Assembly (NCBI RefSeq): GCF_008692035.1
Contig: NZ_VTFG01000002.1
Span: forward strand, 2,094,676 to 2,158,675
Direction of reading: 5' to 3'
DNA: 64,000 nucleotides
DNA from: Pseudomonas marginalis
Lineage (GTDB): Bacteria; Pseudomonadota; Gammaproteobacteria; Pseudomonadales; Pseudomonadaceae
A program made the position numbers and the translations under genes. Shown here piece after piece: positions 18,644 to 25,673 of the stretch. The notes beneath the pieces were generated by a model. It did not search any database. It saw only the letters and a list, made by a program, of their open reading frames with translations, and was not told the origin of the DNA. Each line of letters begins with the position of its first letter. Position 1 is the stretch's first letter.

Positions 18644-19299
18644 GCTTGGGCCCAGCGCCGTTCCAGCACCTTGGAGGCGGCCGACAACGGGTAGCAGATA
18701 AAGAAGAAAAACAGGAACAGCGCGCCGTAGATCAACACCGACTCATAGGTGCGCTCGATGATTTGCTGGCCGACCTTGATCACGTCCACCACGCCGATCA
18801 GCACCGCCAGGGAACTGGTCTTGATGATGCGCGTGTAGACGTTGATGGTCGGCGGGGTCATGCGCTTGAGGGCCTGGGGCAGCAACACGTAGCCGTACAA
18901 CTGCGGGTCGGACAAGCCAATCGACAGGCCCGCTTCGCGCTGGCCGCGGGGCAGCGAATGCAACGCGCCGCGTACCACTTCGCCCACTTCGCTGGCGCCC
19001 CACAGCGACAACACCAGCACCGCGCACCAGAAGCTGGGGATGCTCAGGCCAAAGAAGATCGGCAGGCCAAAGAACAGCAGGTACAACCACACCAGCACCG
19101 GAATCGCCCGGAACAGCTCCAGGTAAACCCGCAGCACCGCGTTGACCAGCCTGTTGTTCAAGGTGCGCAGCACGCCATACAACACACCGCCGACCGTACT
19201 GAAGGCGATGCTCAACAACGAAATCGACAGGGTTTGTGCAGCGCCCTTGCCCAATTGCGGCAACGACACCCACAACAACTCAAGACCCGAACTGGCCAT
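18640..19299 (-). CDS. Polar amino acid ABC transporter permease (second)
   Basis: This 219-residue HisM/GlnP-type permease has about five membrane segments. The coupling loop HSLPRGQREAGLSIGLSDPQLYGYVLLPQALKRMTPP near residue 130 matches the EAA motif. It pairs with the other permease gene, which overlaps it by 20 bases, to form the membrane channel. Both permeases are of similar length and orientation, as in other heterodimeric amino acid importers. Confidence 0.88.
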   Translation of the reverse strand: MASSGLELLWVSLPQLGKGAAQTLSISLLSIAFSTVGGVLYGVLRTLNNRLVNAVLRVYLELFRAIPVLVWLYLLFFGLPIFFGLSIPSFWCAVLVLSLWGASEVGEVVRGALHSLPRGQREAGLSIGLSDPQLYGYVLLPQALKRMTPPTINVYTRIIKTSSLAVLIGVVDVIKVGQQIIERTYESVLIYGALFLFFFFICYPLSAASKVLERRWAQA

Positions 19300-19945
19300 G
19301 CTGGAGCCTCCTTTCCAGGCGGCTGAGCAGCAGCGACAGCGGCAAGAACAGCAGCACGCAAATCAGCGTCAGCACGGCGAGCATTTCGTAGGTCTTGTAG
19401 TAGAGGGCGATGTAGCTCTTGGTGGTGTAGAGAATCTCCGGCACCGCCACGGCAGAGACCACGGTGGTCTCCTTGAGCAGGAAGATGAAATTGGCGAACA
19501 ACGCCGGCAGGCTGAGGATGCCGGCCTGGGGCAGGATCACATGGCGCAGCAGTTGCCAGTCCGACAGGCCGATGGACTTGCCCGACTCGATCTGCGCCAG
19601 GGGCACCGCTTCCACGCCGGCGCGCAGCACTTCGGTGAGGTAGGCACCGCCGAGGAACGTCATGGTGATGATCGCCGCCCAGAACCCGGAGATATTCAAA
19701 CCCAGGGCCGGCAAGGCGAAGTACACGAAGAACAGCTGGATCAGCAGCGGTGTATTGCGCGCCAGTTCCACATAGAGCGCCACCAGGCGCGACAGGTACG
19801 GCGTGCGAAACACCAGCAGTGCAGCGTTGATCAGCGCCACCAGCAACGAGGTGGCAATGGCGATCAGGCCCACGTGCAGCGTGACGCCCACGGCGTTCAA
19901 AAACGCCGGCAGGGTGCTGAGGATAAAAGCGAAATCGAAGGTCAT
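19280..19945 (-). CDS. Polar amino acid ABC transporter permease (first)
   Basis: This 221-residue permease leads the operon permease-permease-ATPase-binding protein. It has the HisM-type EAA loop GVEAVPLAQIESGKSIGLSDWQLLRHVILPQAG near residue 120 and about five hydrophobic segments. Having the binding protein last rather than first is less usual for these operons. The upstream 200 bases are AT-rich and carry a TTTAAA...GGTAT/ATACC dyad that may bind a sulfur-starvation regulator. Confidence 0.88.
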   Translation of the reverse strand: MTFDFAFILSTLPAFLNAVGVTLHVGLIAIATSLLVALINAALLVFRTPYLSRLVALYVELARNTPLLIQLFFVYFALPALGLNISGFWAAIITMTFLGGAYLTEVLRAGVEAVPLAQIESGKSIGLSDWQLLRHVILPQAGILSLPALFANFIFLLKETTVVSAVAVPEILYTTKSYIALYYKTYEMLAVLTLICVLLFLPLSLLLSRLERRLQHGQFGS

Positions 19946-20017
19946 TGTGAGTCCATGACGCCGCAGGGGTAATGCGGCGAGCGCCGTCCGATCCGGCGTG
20001 GGTAACGCCGGGTAGCG

Positions 20018-20066
20018 CGAACTTTAAAGGTATAAAAAGTAAAATTTAAATACCGAAATAGCATAT
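20018..20066 (-). promoter_or_regulatory. AT-rich dyad upstream of the amino acid transporter operon
   Basis: GGTAT at 20029-20033 and ATACC at 20050-20054 flank an AT-rich core with TTTAAA on both sides. It lies about 90 bases before the first permease gene. It resembles the AT-rich regions in front of other sulfur genes in this window, so CysB binding is a reasonable but unproven idea. Confidence 0.35.
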
Positions 20067-20155
20067 TGATATCACCCAAAAAGATAACCGACGGATTCGC
20101 AGGTTTTCCAGGTGACGACTATGGTTGGGGGGTCTGTGTTTCGAGGGAATGAACA

Positions 20156-20242
20156 ATGAACAAAGCGAAACCGATTGATCCGCAGGAGCTGGTGAAATGG
20201 TTGGTGGCGTTGCGCAGGGCGATCAATAGCCGCGCGCTCTGA
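20156..20242 (+). CDS. Possible 28-residue small protein
   Basis: An ATG with GAGGGA eight bases upstream opens a 28-codon frame ending in TGA. The predicted peptide is MNKAKPIDPQELVKWLVALR followed by RAINSRAL. It is polar at the start and forms an amphipathic helix with a WLVAL centre and basic flanks. It is followed by a REP hairpin with a T-rich tail, which could act as its terminator. I do not recognise a family. It may be real, but a chance frame of this length cannot be excluded. Confidence 0.4.
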   Translation: MNKAKPIDPQELVKWLVALRRAINSRAL

Positions 20243-20273
20243 CACGCTGAAAATCCACTGTGAGATGAAGATC

Positions 20274-20307
20274 AAATGTGGGAGGGGGCAAGCCCCCTCC
20301 CACATTT
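20274..20307. repeat. REP hairpin with T-rich tail
   Basis: Perfect 16-base arms AAATGTGGGAGGGGGC and GCCCCCTCCCACATTT with a two-base gap, followed by further T residues on the plus strand. It could work as a terminator for the small frame just upstream. Confidence 0.8.
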
Positions 20308-20336
20308 TTATTGCATTCCAAATTCCAGGCATAAAA

Positions 20337-20366
20337 AACGCCGACGCTGTAGTAGCCGTCGGCGTT
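20337..20366 (-). terminator. Intrinsic terminator of the second metQ-like gene
   Basis: On the minus strand the stem ACGCCGACG/CGTCGGCGT encloses a ten-base loop and is followed by a run of six T. It lies about 30 bases after the stop of the gene at 20395-21177. Confidence 0.88.
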
Positions 20367-20394
20367 GAAACCTTGAAGGGGGTTTTGGCTTACA

Positions 20395-21177
20395 TCAGAA
20401 CGCGGGCACGACTGCGCCGTTGTACTTCTTCTCGATGAAGGCTTTGACTTCCGGGCTGGTCAGGGCCTTGGACAGCTTCTGGATAGCGTCGCTGTCCTTG
20501 TTGTCCGGGCGCGCCACCAGGAAGTTCACGTACGGCGACTTGGCATCTTCGATGATCAGCGCGTCCTTGGCTGGGTTCAAGCCAGCTTCCAGGGCGTAGT
20601 TGGTGTTGATCAAGTCCAGGTCAACCTGGTCCAGCACCCGTGGCAGCAGGGCCGATTCCAGCTCTTTGAACTTCAGGTTCTTCGGGTTGCTGGCGATGTC
20701 TTTCGGCGTGGCCAGGGCGTTGGTCGGGTCTTTCAGGGTGATCACACCGGCTTTCTGCAGCAGCAACAGGGCGCGGCCGCTGTTGGAGCCTTCGTTCGGG
20801 ATAGCCACGGTGGCGCCATCCTTGAGCTCGGAAATATTCTTGATCTTTTTCGAGTAACCGCCGAAGGGTTCAACGTGCACGCCAACCACGGTGACCAGGT
20901 TGGTGCCCTTGCCCTTGTTGAAGTTTTCCAGGTACGGCAGGGTCTGGAAGTAGTTGGCGTCCAGGCGCTTCTCGGCAACCTGTACGTTTGGCTGTACGTA
21001 GTCGGTGAAGACTTTGATTTCCAGGTCCACGCCTTCTTTGGCGAGGGTCGGCTTGACCAGCTCAAGGATCTCGGCGTGCGGGATCGGGGTGGCGGCCACC
21101 ACCAGTTTCTCGTTGGCCTGGGCGAAGCTTGCAGTCAGGGCAGCCGCCAATGCGGTAAACAACAGAACCTTTTTCAT
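20395..21177 (-). CDS. MetQ/NlpA family substrate-binding protein (second copy)
   Basis: This 260-residue periplasmic protein has the signal peptide MKKVLLFTALAAALTASFAQA, cleaved near residue 21, with no lipobox Cys. NlpA family blocks are present: VFTDYVQPNVQVAEKRLDANYFQTLPYLENFN near 55-85, VAIPNEGSNSGRALLLLQKAG near 125 and LEAGLNPAKDALIIED near 200. It has no ATPase or permease beside it, so it may feed the MetNI proteins encoded at 6741-8490. AAGGACA precedes the ATG. It ends in a strong terminator. Its upstream neighbour in the same direction is the short sigma-54 activator, 149 bases away. Confidence 0.87.
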   Translation of the reverse strand: MKKVLLFTALAAALTASFAQANEKLVVAATPIPHAEILELVKPTLAKEGVDLEIKVFTDYVQPNVQVAEKRLDANYFQTLPYLENFNKGKGTNLVTVVGVHVEPFGGYSKKIKNISELKDGATVAIPNEGSNSGRALLLLQKAGVITLKDPTNALATPKDIASNPKNLKFKELESALLPRVLDQVDLDLINTNYALEAGLNPAKDALIIEDAKSPYVNFLVARPDNKDSDAIQKLSKALTSPEVKAFIEKKYNGAVVPAF

Positions 21178-21326
21178 GCAGTGTCCTTATCGGAAATCCG
21201 GGGCGTCTCTGACGACCGTTTTTTAGGTGGTGTGCCAGCGAAGTGCTATCGCGGCGTGGAATGGACAATACCTAGATTTTTTATTCCCGAACAATATCTT
21301 TTATTCACGTTGATATTCCATTTTGC

Positions 21327-22247
21327 TCATGTAGCGGCTTGTTCGCTTAGAAAGCTGCGCAAGGTTTCCCGCTCAGCCGGGCTGGCATTGGCGAAGATGC
21401 GCTGCACTTGCTCCAAGGGCGACCCCGCCACCGGCAGGTTCAGGTGTTCGGGCAGAATTTCGTCGCCGCTGCTCACCAGCAAGGCGAAGTGGATGACGTT
21501 CTCCAGCTCGCGGGTATTACCCGGCCAGCTGTGGTGTTCGAGGACGCGCTGGGCCGCATCGCTGATCAGCGGCACCGGCAGGTCCAGGCGCTGGCTGTAG
21601 ATGCCGAGGAAGTACTCGGCCAACGACAGGATATCGCCCACCCGCTCACGCAATGCCGGCAAGTCCAGCTGGCCTTCGCTCAGGTAATGGAACAGCCTCT
21701 CATGAAACTTGCCGGCGGCCACGGCCTGGGCCAGGTCGATGCTGGTGGCGGCCACCAGGCGCACGTCCACCGGACTCGGCTGGTGGGCGCCCACGCGGGT
21801 GACTTCATGGTTTTCCAGGGCCGCCAGCAGTTTCACCTGGATCGGCAGCGGCAAGTCGCCGATCTCATCCAGATACAACGTGCCGCCATTGGCCGAGCCA
21901 AACCACCCGGCCCGGCTGCTGGCCGCGCCGCTGTGGGCGCCGGCGGCATAGCCAAACAACTCGGCGTCGGCGTAGGTTGGGCTGATGGCGCCGCAATTGA
22001 CCGAGACAAACAAACCGGAGCGGTCGCTGCCCCGGTGAATATGCCGCGCCAGCAATTCTTTACCACTGCCGGTCTCGCCTCGAATCAATACGGGCAAGGC
22101 ACGCGGGGCCAGGTTTTCCAGGTCTTCGCGCAGCTTGCGCGAGCGCGGGTCGACAAACACCAGCGCCTTGGCGCGGATGCTCAGCGGGCTTTTTTCGGCG
22201 TCGGGGAAGGTCAGCAGCGGCTGACCGAAGGTTTCATGCAGACTCAT
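21327..22247 (-). CDS. Sigma-54 activator AAA+ protein without HTH (SfnR-like)
   Basis: This 306-residue protein is a bacterial enhancer-binding protein reduced to its AAA+ core. Walker A GETGSGKE lies near residue 57, Walker B GGTLYLDEIGDLPL near 115, the arginine finger region LPALRERVGDI near 190 and sensor II WPGNTRELENVI near 235. There is no N-terminal sensor domain, as in SfnR. The sigma-54 contact loop reads GAHSGA instead of GAFTGA. After the AAA+ lid only about 45 residues follow, with no Fis-type helix-turn-helix. None is found in other frames downstream. The ATG at 22247 replaces an upstream start. It likely controls organosulfur genes if functional. Confidence 0.8.
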   Translation of the reverse strand: MSLHETFGQPLLTFPDAEKSPLSIRAKALVFVDPRSRKLREDLENLAPRALPVLIRGETGSGKELLARHIHRGSDRSGLFVSVNCGAISPTYADAELFGYAAGAHSGAASSRAGWFGSANGGTLYLDEIGDLPLPIQVKLLAALENHEVTRVGAHQPSPVDVRLVAATSIDLAQAVAAGKFHERLFHYLSEGQLDLPALRERVGDILSLAEYFLGIYSQRLDLPVPLISDAAQRVLEHHSWPGNTRELENVIHFALLVSSGDEILPEHLNLPVAGSPLEQVQRIFANASPAERETLRSFLSEQAAT

Positions 22248-22296
22248 GGCAGGCTCCCGCCCCAAATCCACTCAGGGACGGGGCGTTGAAAAAATA

Positions 22297-22878
22297 TCAG
22301 GCGGTGCGCCGGGCGTGATGCTCGAGGCGGCTTTGCAGGCGATACAGGTAGGCAAACCCCTGCTCCCAGCGCTGGTGACCGGACTTCACATTGATATGCC
22401 CGGCCCCCGACAGGATGCCGGCTTCGGCGCCCCAATTACGCGCCAGCTCCAGGGCCCGGGGGGCGCTGACGGCGCTGTCGTTATCGGAACTGACCACCTG
22501 GCTGGGAAACGGCAGCAGGTCGGTCGGGATCGGCGCAAAGTTGCGCAGGGCAGGCGAGCACGCCGGACGTTCGACGTCCGCCGGAGCCACCAGCAAGGCA
22601 CCGCGCACCTGCCGCAGGAACTGCACCGGGGCAGTGGCCGCCCAATGGGCCACGGTGATGCAGCCCAGGCTATGGGCGATCAGGATCACCGGCGTGCTGT
22701 CGGCGGCGATCGCCTCGGCCAGCGCGGCGACCCAATCTTCACGGCGCGGCGTCAGCCAATCGGCCTGCTCCACCCGTGAGCTGTTGGGCAGGCTGTTCTG
22801 CCAGTGACTTTGCCAATGATCTTCTGGCGATCCTTGCCAGCCCGGCACGATCAGATAACGAATCGACTCGCTGTGCAT
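22297..22878 (-). CDS. RBBP9/YdeN family alpha/beta hydrolase
   Basis: This 193-residue cytoplasmic protein is a small serine hydrolase. The start YLIVPGWQGSPEDHWQSHWQ is typical of the RBBP9/YdeN group. The nucleophile elbow IAHSLGCITVAHW holds Ser near residue 70, and the catalytic His is in GAGHINVKSGH near 160, with an Asp in VVSSDNDSAV. CAGGAGG lies before the ATG. The substrate is unknown. It is directly upstream of and codirectional with the sigma-54 activator, so the two may be cotranscribed. Confidence 0.87.
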   Translation of the reverse strand: MHSESIRYLIVPGWQGSPEDHWQSHWQNSLPNSSRVEQADWLTPRREDWVAALAEAIAADSTPVILIAHSLGCITVAHWAATAPVQFLRQVRGALLVAPADVERPACSPALRNFAPIPTDLLPFPSQVVSSDNDSAVSAPRALELARNWGAEAGILSGAGHINVKSGHQRWEQGFAYLYRLQSRLEHHARRTA

Positions 22879-22997
22879 GGGTGTGCCCTCCTGCAGCGTT
22901 TAACGTTGTAGGACAGTATAGGGACGAGGGTTATATTCGTTAAGGAATAAGAAGCTATTTATTAATAACCAAAAACTCAAACCCGCATGAGATCAAA

Positions 22998-23086
22998 ATG
23001 TGGGAGGGGCTTGCCCCCGATGGCGATGGGTCAGCCACCTATTTTTAGCTGACGGACCGCTATCGGGGGCAAGCCCCCTCCCACAT
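22998..23086. repeat. REP doublet (REPIN)
   Basis: Two inverted REP copies: ATGTGGGAGGGGCTTGCCCC on the left and its reverse complement at the right, with a 40-base spacer between. Long imperfect hairpin of the kind expected for a REPIN. Confidence 0.85.
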
Positions 23087-23118
23087 TGACTCGATTTCAC
23101 ATTCAATTTGCAGTGGTT

Positions 23119-23367
23119 TTAGATGACGTGATTGGTACGAGGCATGCAGTCGATGGTGCGATCCACCACGGTCTTGGCCGTTTCCAGCAAATGCCACACC
23201 GCATGGACTTTCGCGCGGTCGTGCGGCTGCAGGTGCTCACAACAGTCCCATACGGTGGCCGATGCGCTGTGGATCAGGTGAGCGATATAAAGTTGGGCGT
23301 CTTCGAAACTGAGGTTTCCGTTGGCGACAAGGCAGTCAACGGGTGGGTCGGGAAGTGCTTTGGTCAT
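23119..23367 (-). CDS. DUF6124/DUF3077-like small protein
   Basis: This 82-residue protein resembles a Pseudomonas family of unknown function (DUF6124, formerly within DUF3077). The core NGNLSFEDAQLYIAHLIHSASATVWDCCEHLQPHDRAKVHAVWHLLETAKTVVD reads as three helices; I judge the family from this pattern. There is no signal peptide or membrane segment. I chose the ATG at 23367 because AGGAG lies seven bases upstream, while the longer frame has no ribosome binding site. A long structured leader precedes it and can pair with that AGGAG. The role is unknown. Confidence 0.75.
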   Translation of the reverse strand: MTKALPDPPVDCLVANGNLSFEDAQLYIAHLIHSASATVWDCCEHLQPHDRAKVHAVWHLLETAKTVVDRTIDCMPRTNHVI

Positions 23368-23374
23368 GGTGTAA

Positions 23375-23530
23375 CTCCTATTGAACACGGGAGCGACCAC
23401 TAACGCGGCTAAACGATAGGTGGCAGCTGTACGCGGGTTAGCAGACTGGCCAATAGGAACACCAGCGCACCCGAGGGTGCCCCACGCACAGCCACCATAA
23501 ACGCGGATGTGAACCGTGTGCCTATTGAAC
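23375..23530 (-). ncRNA. Structured 5' leader of the DUF6124-like gene, possible translational switch
   Basis: On the minus-strand RNA a 16-bp stem forms between 23480-23496 and 23419-23437 (with a three-base bulge and two G-U pairs). These G-U pairs would be mismatches in the complementary RNA, so the minus strand is the likely RNA. Inside the stem is a five-bp hairpin with a CUCG loop (23467-23480) and a loop segment CCTATTG at 23451-23457. That loop can pair with CAATAGG at two places: upstream (23521-23527) and in the ribosome binding site region (23377-23383, extended to nine pairs at 23375-23383). Mutually exclusive pairing would switch translation; this is inference from sequence. Confidence 0.6.
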
Positions 23531-23548
23531 TCAGGCTGCTAAACCCGA

Positions 23549-23565
23549 TCGCTGAAAACCAGCGA
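23549..23565. other. Short hairpin in the leader region
   Basis: TCGCTG and CAGCGA form a six-bp hairpin with a five-base AAAAC loop, just beyond the larger structured element. The remaining bases to 23824 hold no recognisable gene and are increasingly AT-rich. Confidence 0.4.
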
Positions 23566-23824
23566 CGGGCCGAAGACTAGCCATCCATTCAACAGTCACA
23601 AGGCGGCGGGGATTGTCTCGGAAACGTCCTGCAATTTAAAGGGACACGGCTTGCCGGCCCTTTACAAATCATGACGAAATGCCAGCATCGATCACCTGAT
23701 GAACTTTCTTGTAGGAAATATCTTCCATGACGGTTTTTTATGGCTCCGCTGACGACTTTTCGCTTTTCCGGAGAGTGGTGAGGTTAGTTAAATATTGACT
23801 CCAACCAACCCCGTAAAGATCGCA

Positions 23825-24094
23825 ATGAATATAAATATAAGTACTTTCCACCACGAAATTTCTAAAGTCAGGCTTTCTAAAACCGCATTCAACGAACTAC
23901 TGAGCGCAAAAGCCAGCTCCGAACCGGATGATCAAACTAATCGATTCGATGCAAAGCCTGCTTACATCGCCCCCCATCACTCGCAGACCCTCAGCGTAGA
24001 ACTGCGCAATATACGAAAAATCGTTGATCACGAAAAACACGTCCTTATCCTAGATGGATTTAAAGTCGATATCTTGCAGGCTTCAAATCTTTGA
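23825..24094 (+). CDS. N-terminal part of a split TauD/TfdA-like dioxygenase
   Basis: This 89-residue frame encodes MNINISTFHHEISKVRLS and onward and has no known function alone. Its last third, SQTLSVELRNIRKIVDHEKHVLILDGFKVD, reads like the start of a Fe(II)/2-oxoglutarate dioxygenase, where a helix is followed by a strand ending in a G-x-P/F turn. The next frame continues the family pattern in the minus-one frame, and the two overlap by four bases (TTGA). The ATG at 23825 is preferred over an upstream TTG. Base composition is clearly AT-richer than the flanks, suggesting transfer. Confidence 0.5.
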   Translation: MNINISTFHHEISKVRLSKTAFNELLSAKASSEPDDQTNRFDAKPAYIAPHHSQTLSVELRNIRKIVDHEKHVLILDGFKVDILQASNL

Positions 24095-24771
24095 TATGGA
24101 CGTTCGGCTCTTTGCTGGGAGCGCCAATGGTGCAGAACCATCTTGGCCATAGGGTTATTGAGGTGTATGACCGGGGAGGTAAAAGCATTGAAGAAGGTAC
24201 GAGATATCATCAGACCCGTCAGGGCGCATATGTCCATAACGATGGCGTAAGCGATCCGCTCCCTATCGATTATTTGATTCTGGCTTGTGGCCAGAAAGCC
24301 TTACTCGGCGGCGAAAGTATTCTGATAGACGCAAGTGCGGTATACGCTGAATTAATGGCATTCCCTGAGGTACTGGAAGAACTTAAGTGCGATTTCTATT
24401 TTGAAAATCGAGGTATGGCGGAGGAAGAACAATTATTCAAAGCGCCAATCTTGAGCTTTTCAAATGAGGGCATCCCTTTGATTAGGTACTTCCGCGTCTA
24501 TATCGAATCGGCCCACATCAAAGCGGGAGCGCCATTAACCCTGGCGCAAATACATGCATTGGATTTTCTAGATACAGTCCTTGATCAATCTTCAGTTCAA
24601 CATCGAGTGCTGCTTGAACCAGGGCAGGTTCTTATTTCAGCTGACAACAAGTTTCTCCATACCCGAACTCATTTCATCGATAACAGCGCTCCGCGCTTAG
24701 AGATTGATGACGCAGTCTCTTTGAAAGATCTCAATCGATACATGTTACGAATGTGGTTGCGCAAACGATGA
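24091..24771 (+). CDS. Fe(II)/2-oxoglutarate dioxygenase, TauD/TfdA-like, C-terminal part
   Basis: This frame of up to 226 residues carries the catalytic half of a clavaminate synthase/TauD-type oxygenase. The iron facial triad fits HND in GAYVHNDGVSDP near residue 48 and the distal His in KFLHTRTHF near 192, and the 2-oxoglutarate Arg fits RYMLRMWLRKR at the end. The opening WTFGSLLGAPM is also family-like, so the true N-terminus lies in the preceding frame. Initiation here would use TTG at 24091, overlapping the previous stop, or ATG at 24127. It could be a frameshifted gene, a sequencing error or a coupled two-part enzyme. Confidence 0.65.
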   Translation: MIWTFGSLLGAPMVQNHLGHRVIEVYDRGGKSIEEGTRYHQTRQGAYVHNDGVSDPLPIDYLILACGQKALLGGESILIDASAVYAELMAFPEVLEELKCDFYFENRGMAEEEQLFKAPILSFSNEGIPLIRYFRVYIESAHIKAGAPLTLAQIHALDFLDTVLDQSSVQHRVLLEPGQVLISADNKFLHTRTHFIDNSAPRLEIDDAVSLKDLNRYMLRMWLRKR

Positions 24772-24824
24772 TCCCTCGCTGGCCATAAGGCACAACTTCA
24801 TATTCCCATCACAAGCCGAGCCCC

Positions 24825-25673
24825 ATGGACAACTCCAACATCGCGATCACCCTTGTTTTGATCTCCGCCTTCATGCACGCCACCTGGAACGCGGTCGTCC
24901 GGGCGGGGAGCAGTCGCTTCATGACCTTGGCCATGGTCGATGGTACGGCGTTGCTGATCTGCCTGGCGGCGCTGCCGCAGGTGAATACGCCAAGCCTGCA
25001 GGTGTGGGGCTACGTGCTGGTTTCCGTGGTGCTCAACACGGCCTATCGATTGTTTCTGATCAAAGCGTATGAAACCGGCGACTTTGGGCAGGTCTACCCG
25101 GTCATGCGCGGGGTGCCACCGGTTTTAGTCGCGCTGTTTTCCTATTTCCTGCTGCACGAGCAGCTATCGTTTCATGCCATGGCGGGGGTGTTGCTGATTT
25201 GCGTAGGCATTATCAGCCTGACATTCGTGCGCAGGATGTCCGCGCGTATGTTCAAACCAATTCTGATGGCGGTGTGCGCAGGTGCTTTCATCGCGTCCTA
25301 CACAGTGGTGGATGCCAAAGGTGTCAGAGCCAGTGAGACGGTGCTGCAATACATCATCTATCTGACGGTATTCCAGAGCATTCCGATTCCGGCGCTGGCG
25401 TTTTTCAAGAAACGTCTGGAATTCGCAGAGGCCATTCGCAACCATTGGAAAGTCGGCGTAATGGGCGGCGTTTTTTACCTCACTTCCTACGGCCTGGTGC
25501 TGTTCGCGCTGTCGCTGGATGCGGTGGCCAAGGTCTCAGCGTTGCGGGAAACCAGTGTTATTATCGGCGCCATTATTGCCGCGCTGTTTTTTCACGAGCG
25601 GTTCGGCTGGCGGCGGATGCTTTCAGCGTTCGTCATTGTTTGCGGGATCATCCTGATCAAAGTGAGCACCTGA
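24825..25673 (+). CDS. EamA/DMT family transporter
   Basis: This 282-residue inner membrane protein has about ten hydrophobic helices arranged as two EamA repeats. Features include HATWNAVVRAGSSRFMTLAMVDG near the start, KAYETGDFGQVYPVMRGVPPVLVALFSYF near residue 75 and ALREtSVIIGAIIAALFFHERFG near 245. Most such proteins export amino acids or other small molecules. Its position after the dioxygenase and overlapping start of a LysR gene suggest it exports the product or a toxic substrate of that enzyme; this is inference. GC content rises back towards the chromosomal level in this gene. Confidence 0.85.
   Translation: MDNSNIAITLVLISAFMHATWNAVVRAGSSRFMTLAMVDGTALLICLAALPQVNTPSLQVWGYVLVSVVLNTAYRLFLIKAYETGDFGQVYPVMRGVPPVLVALFSYFLLHEQLSFHAMAGVLLICVGIISLTFVRRMSARMFKPILMAVCAGAFIASYTVVDAKGVRASETVLQYIIYLTVFQSIPIPALAFFKKRLEFAEAIRNHWKVGVMGGVFYLTSYGLVLFALSLDAVAKVSALRETSVIIGAIIAALFFHERFGWRRMLSAFVIVCGIILIKVST

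Noticed and set aside
22998..23086. CRISPR array or phage attachment site at repeated REP sequences
   Set aside because: The repeats are inverted rather than direct, occur as singles or pairs only, and match the REP family found at many other places.
24086..24097. prfB-like programmed +1 frameshift at CTT TGA
   Set aside because: The codon pair CTT-TGA matches the prfB shift site, but the downstream catalytic frame is reached by a minus-one shift, not plus-one, and no upstream Shine-Dalgarno-like stimulator is placed as in prfB.
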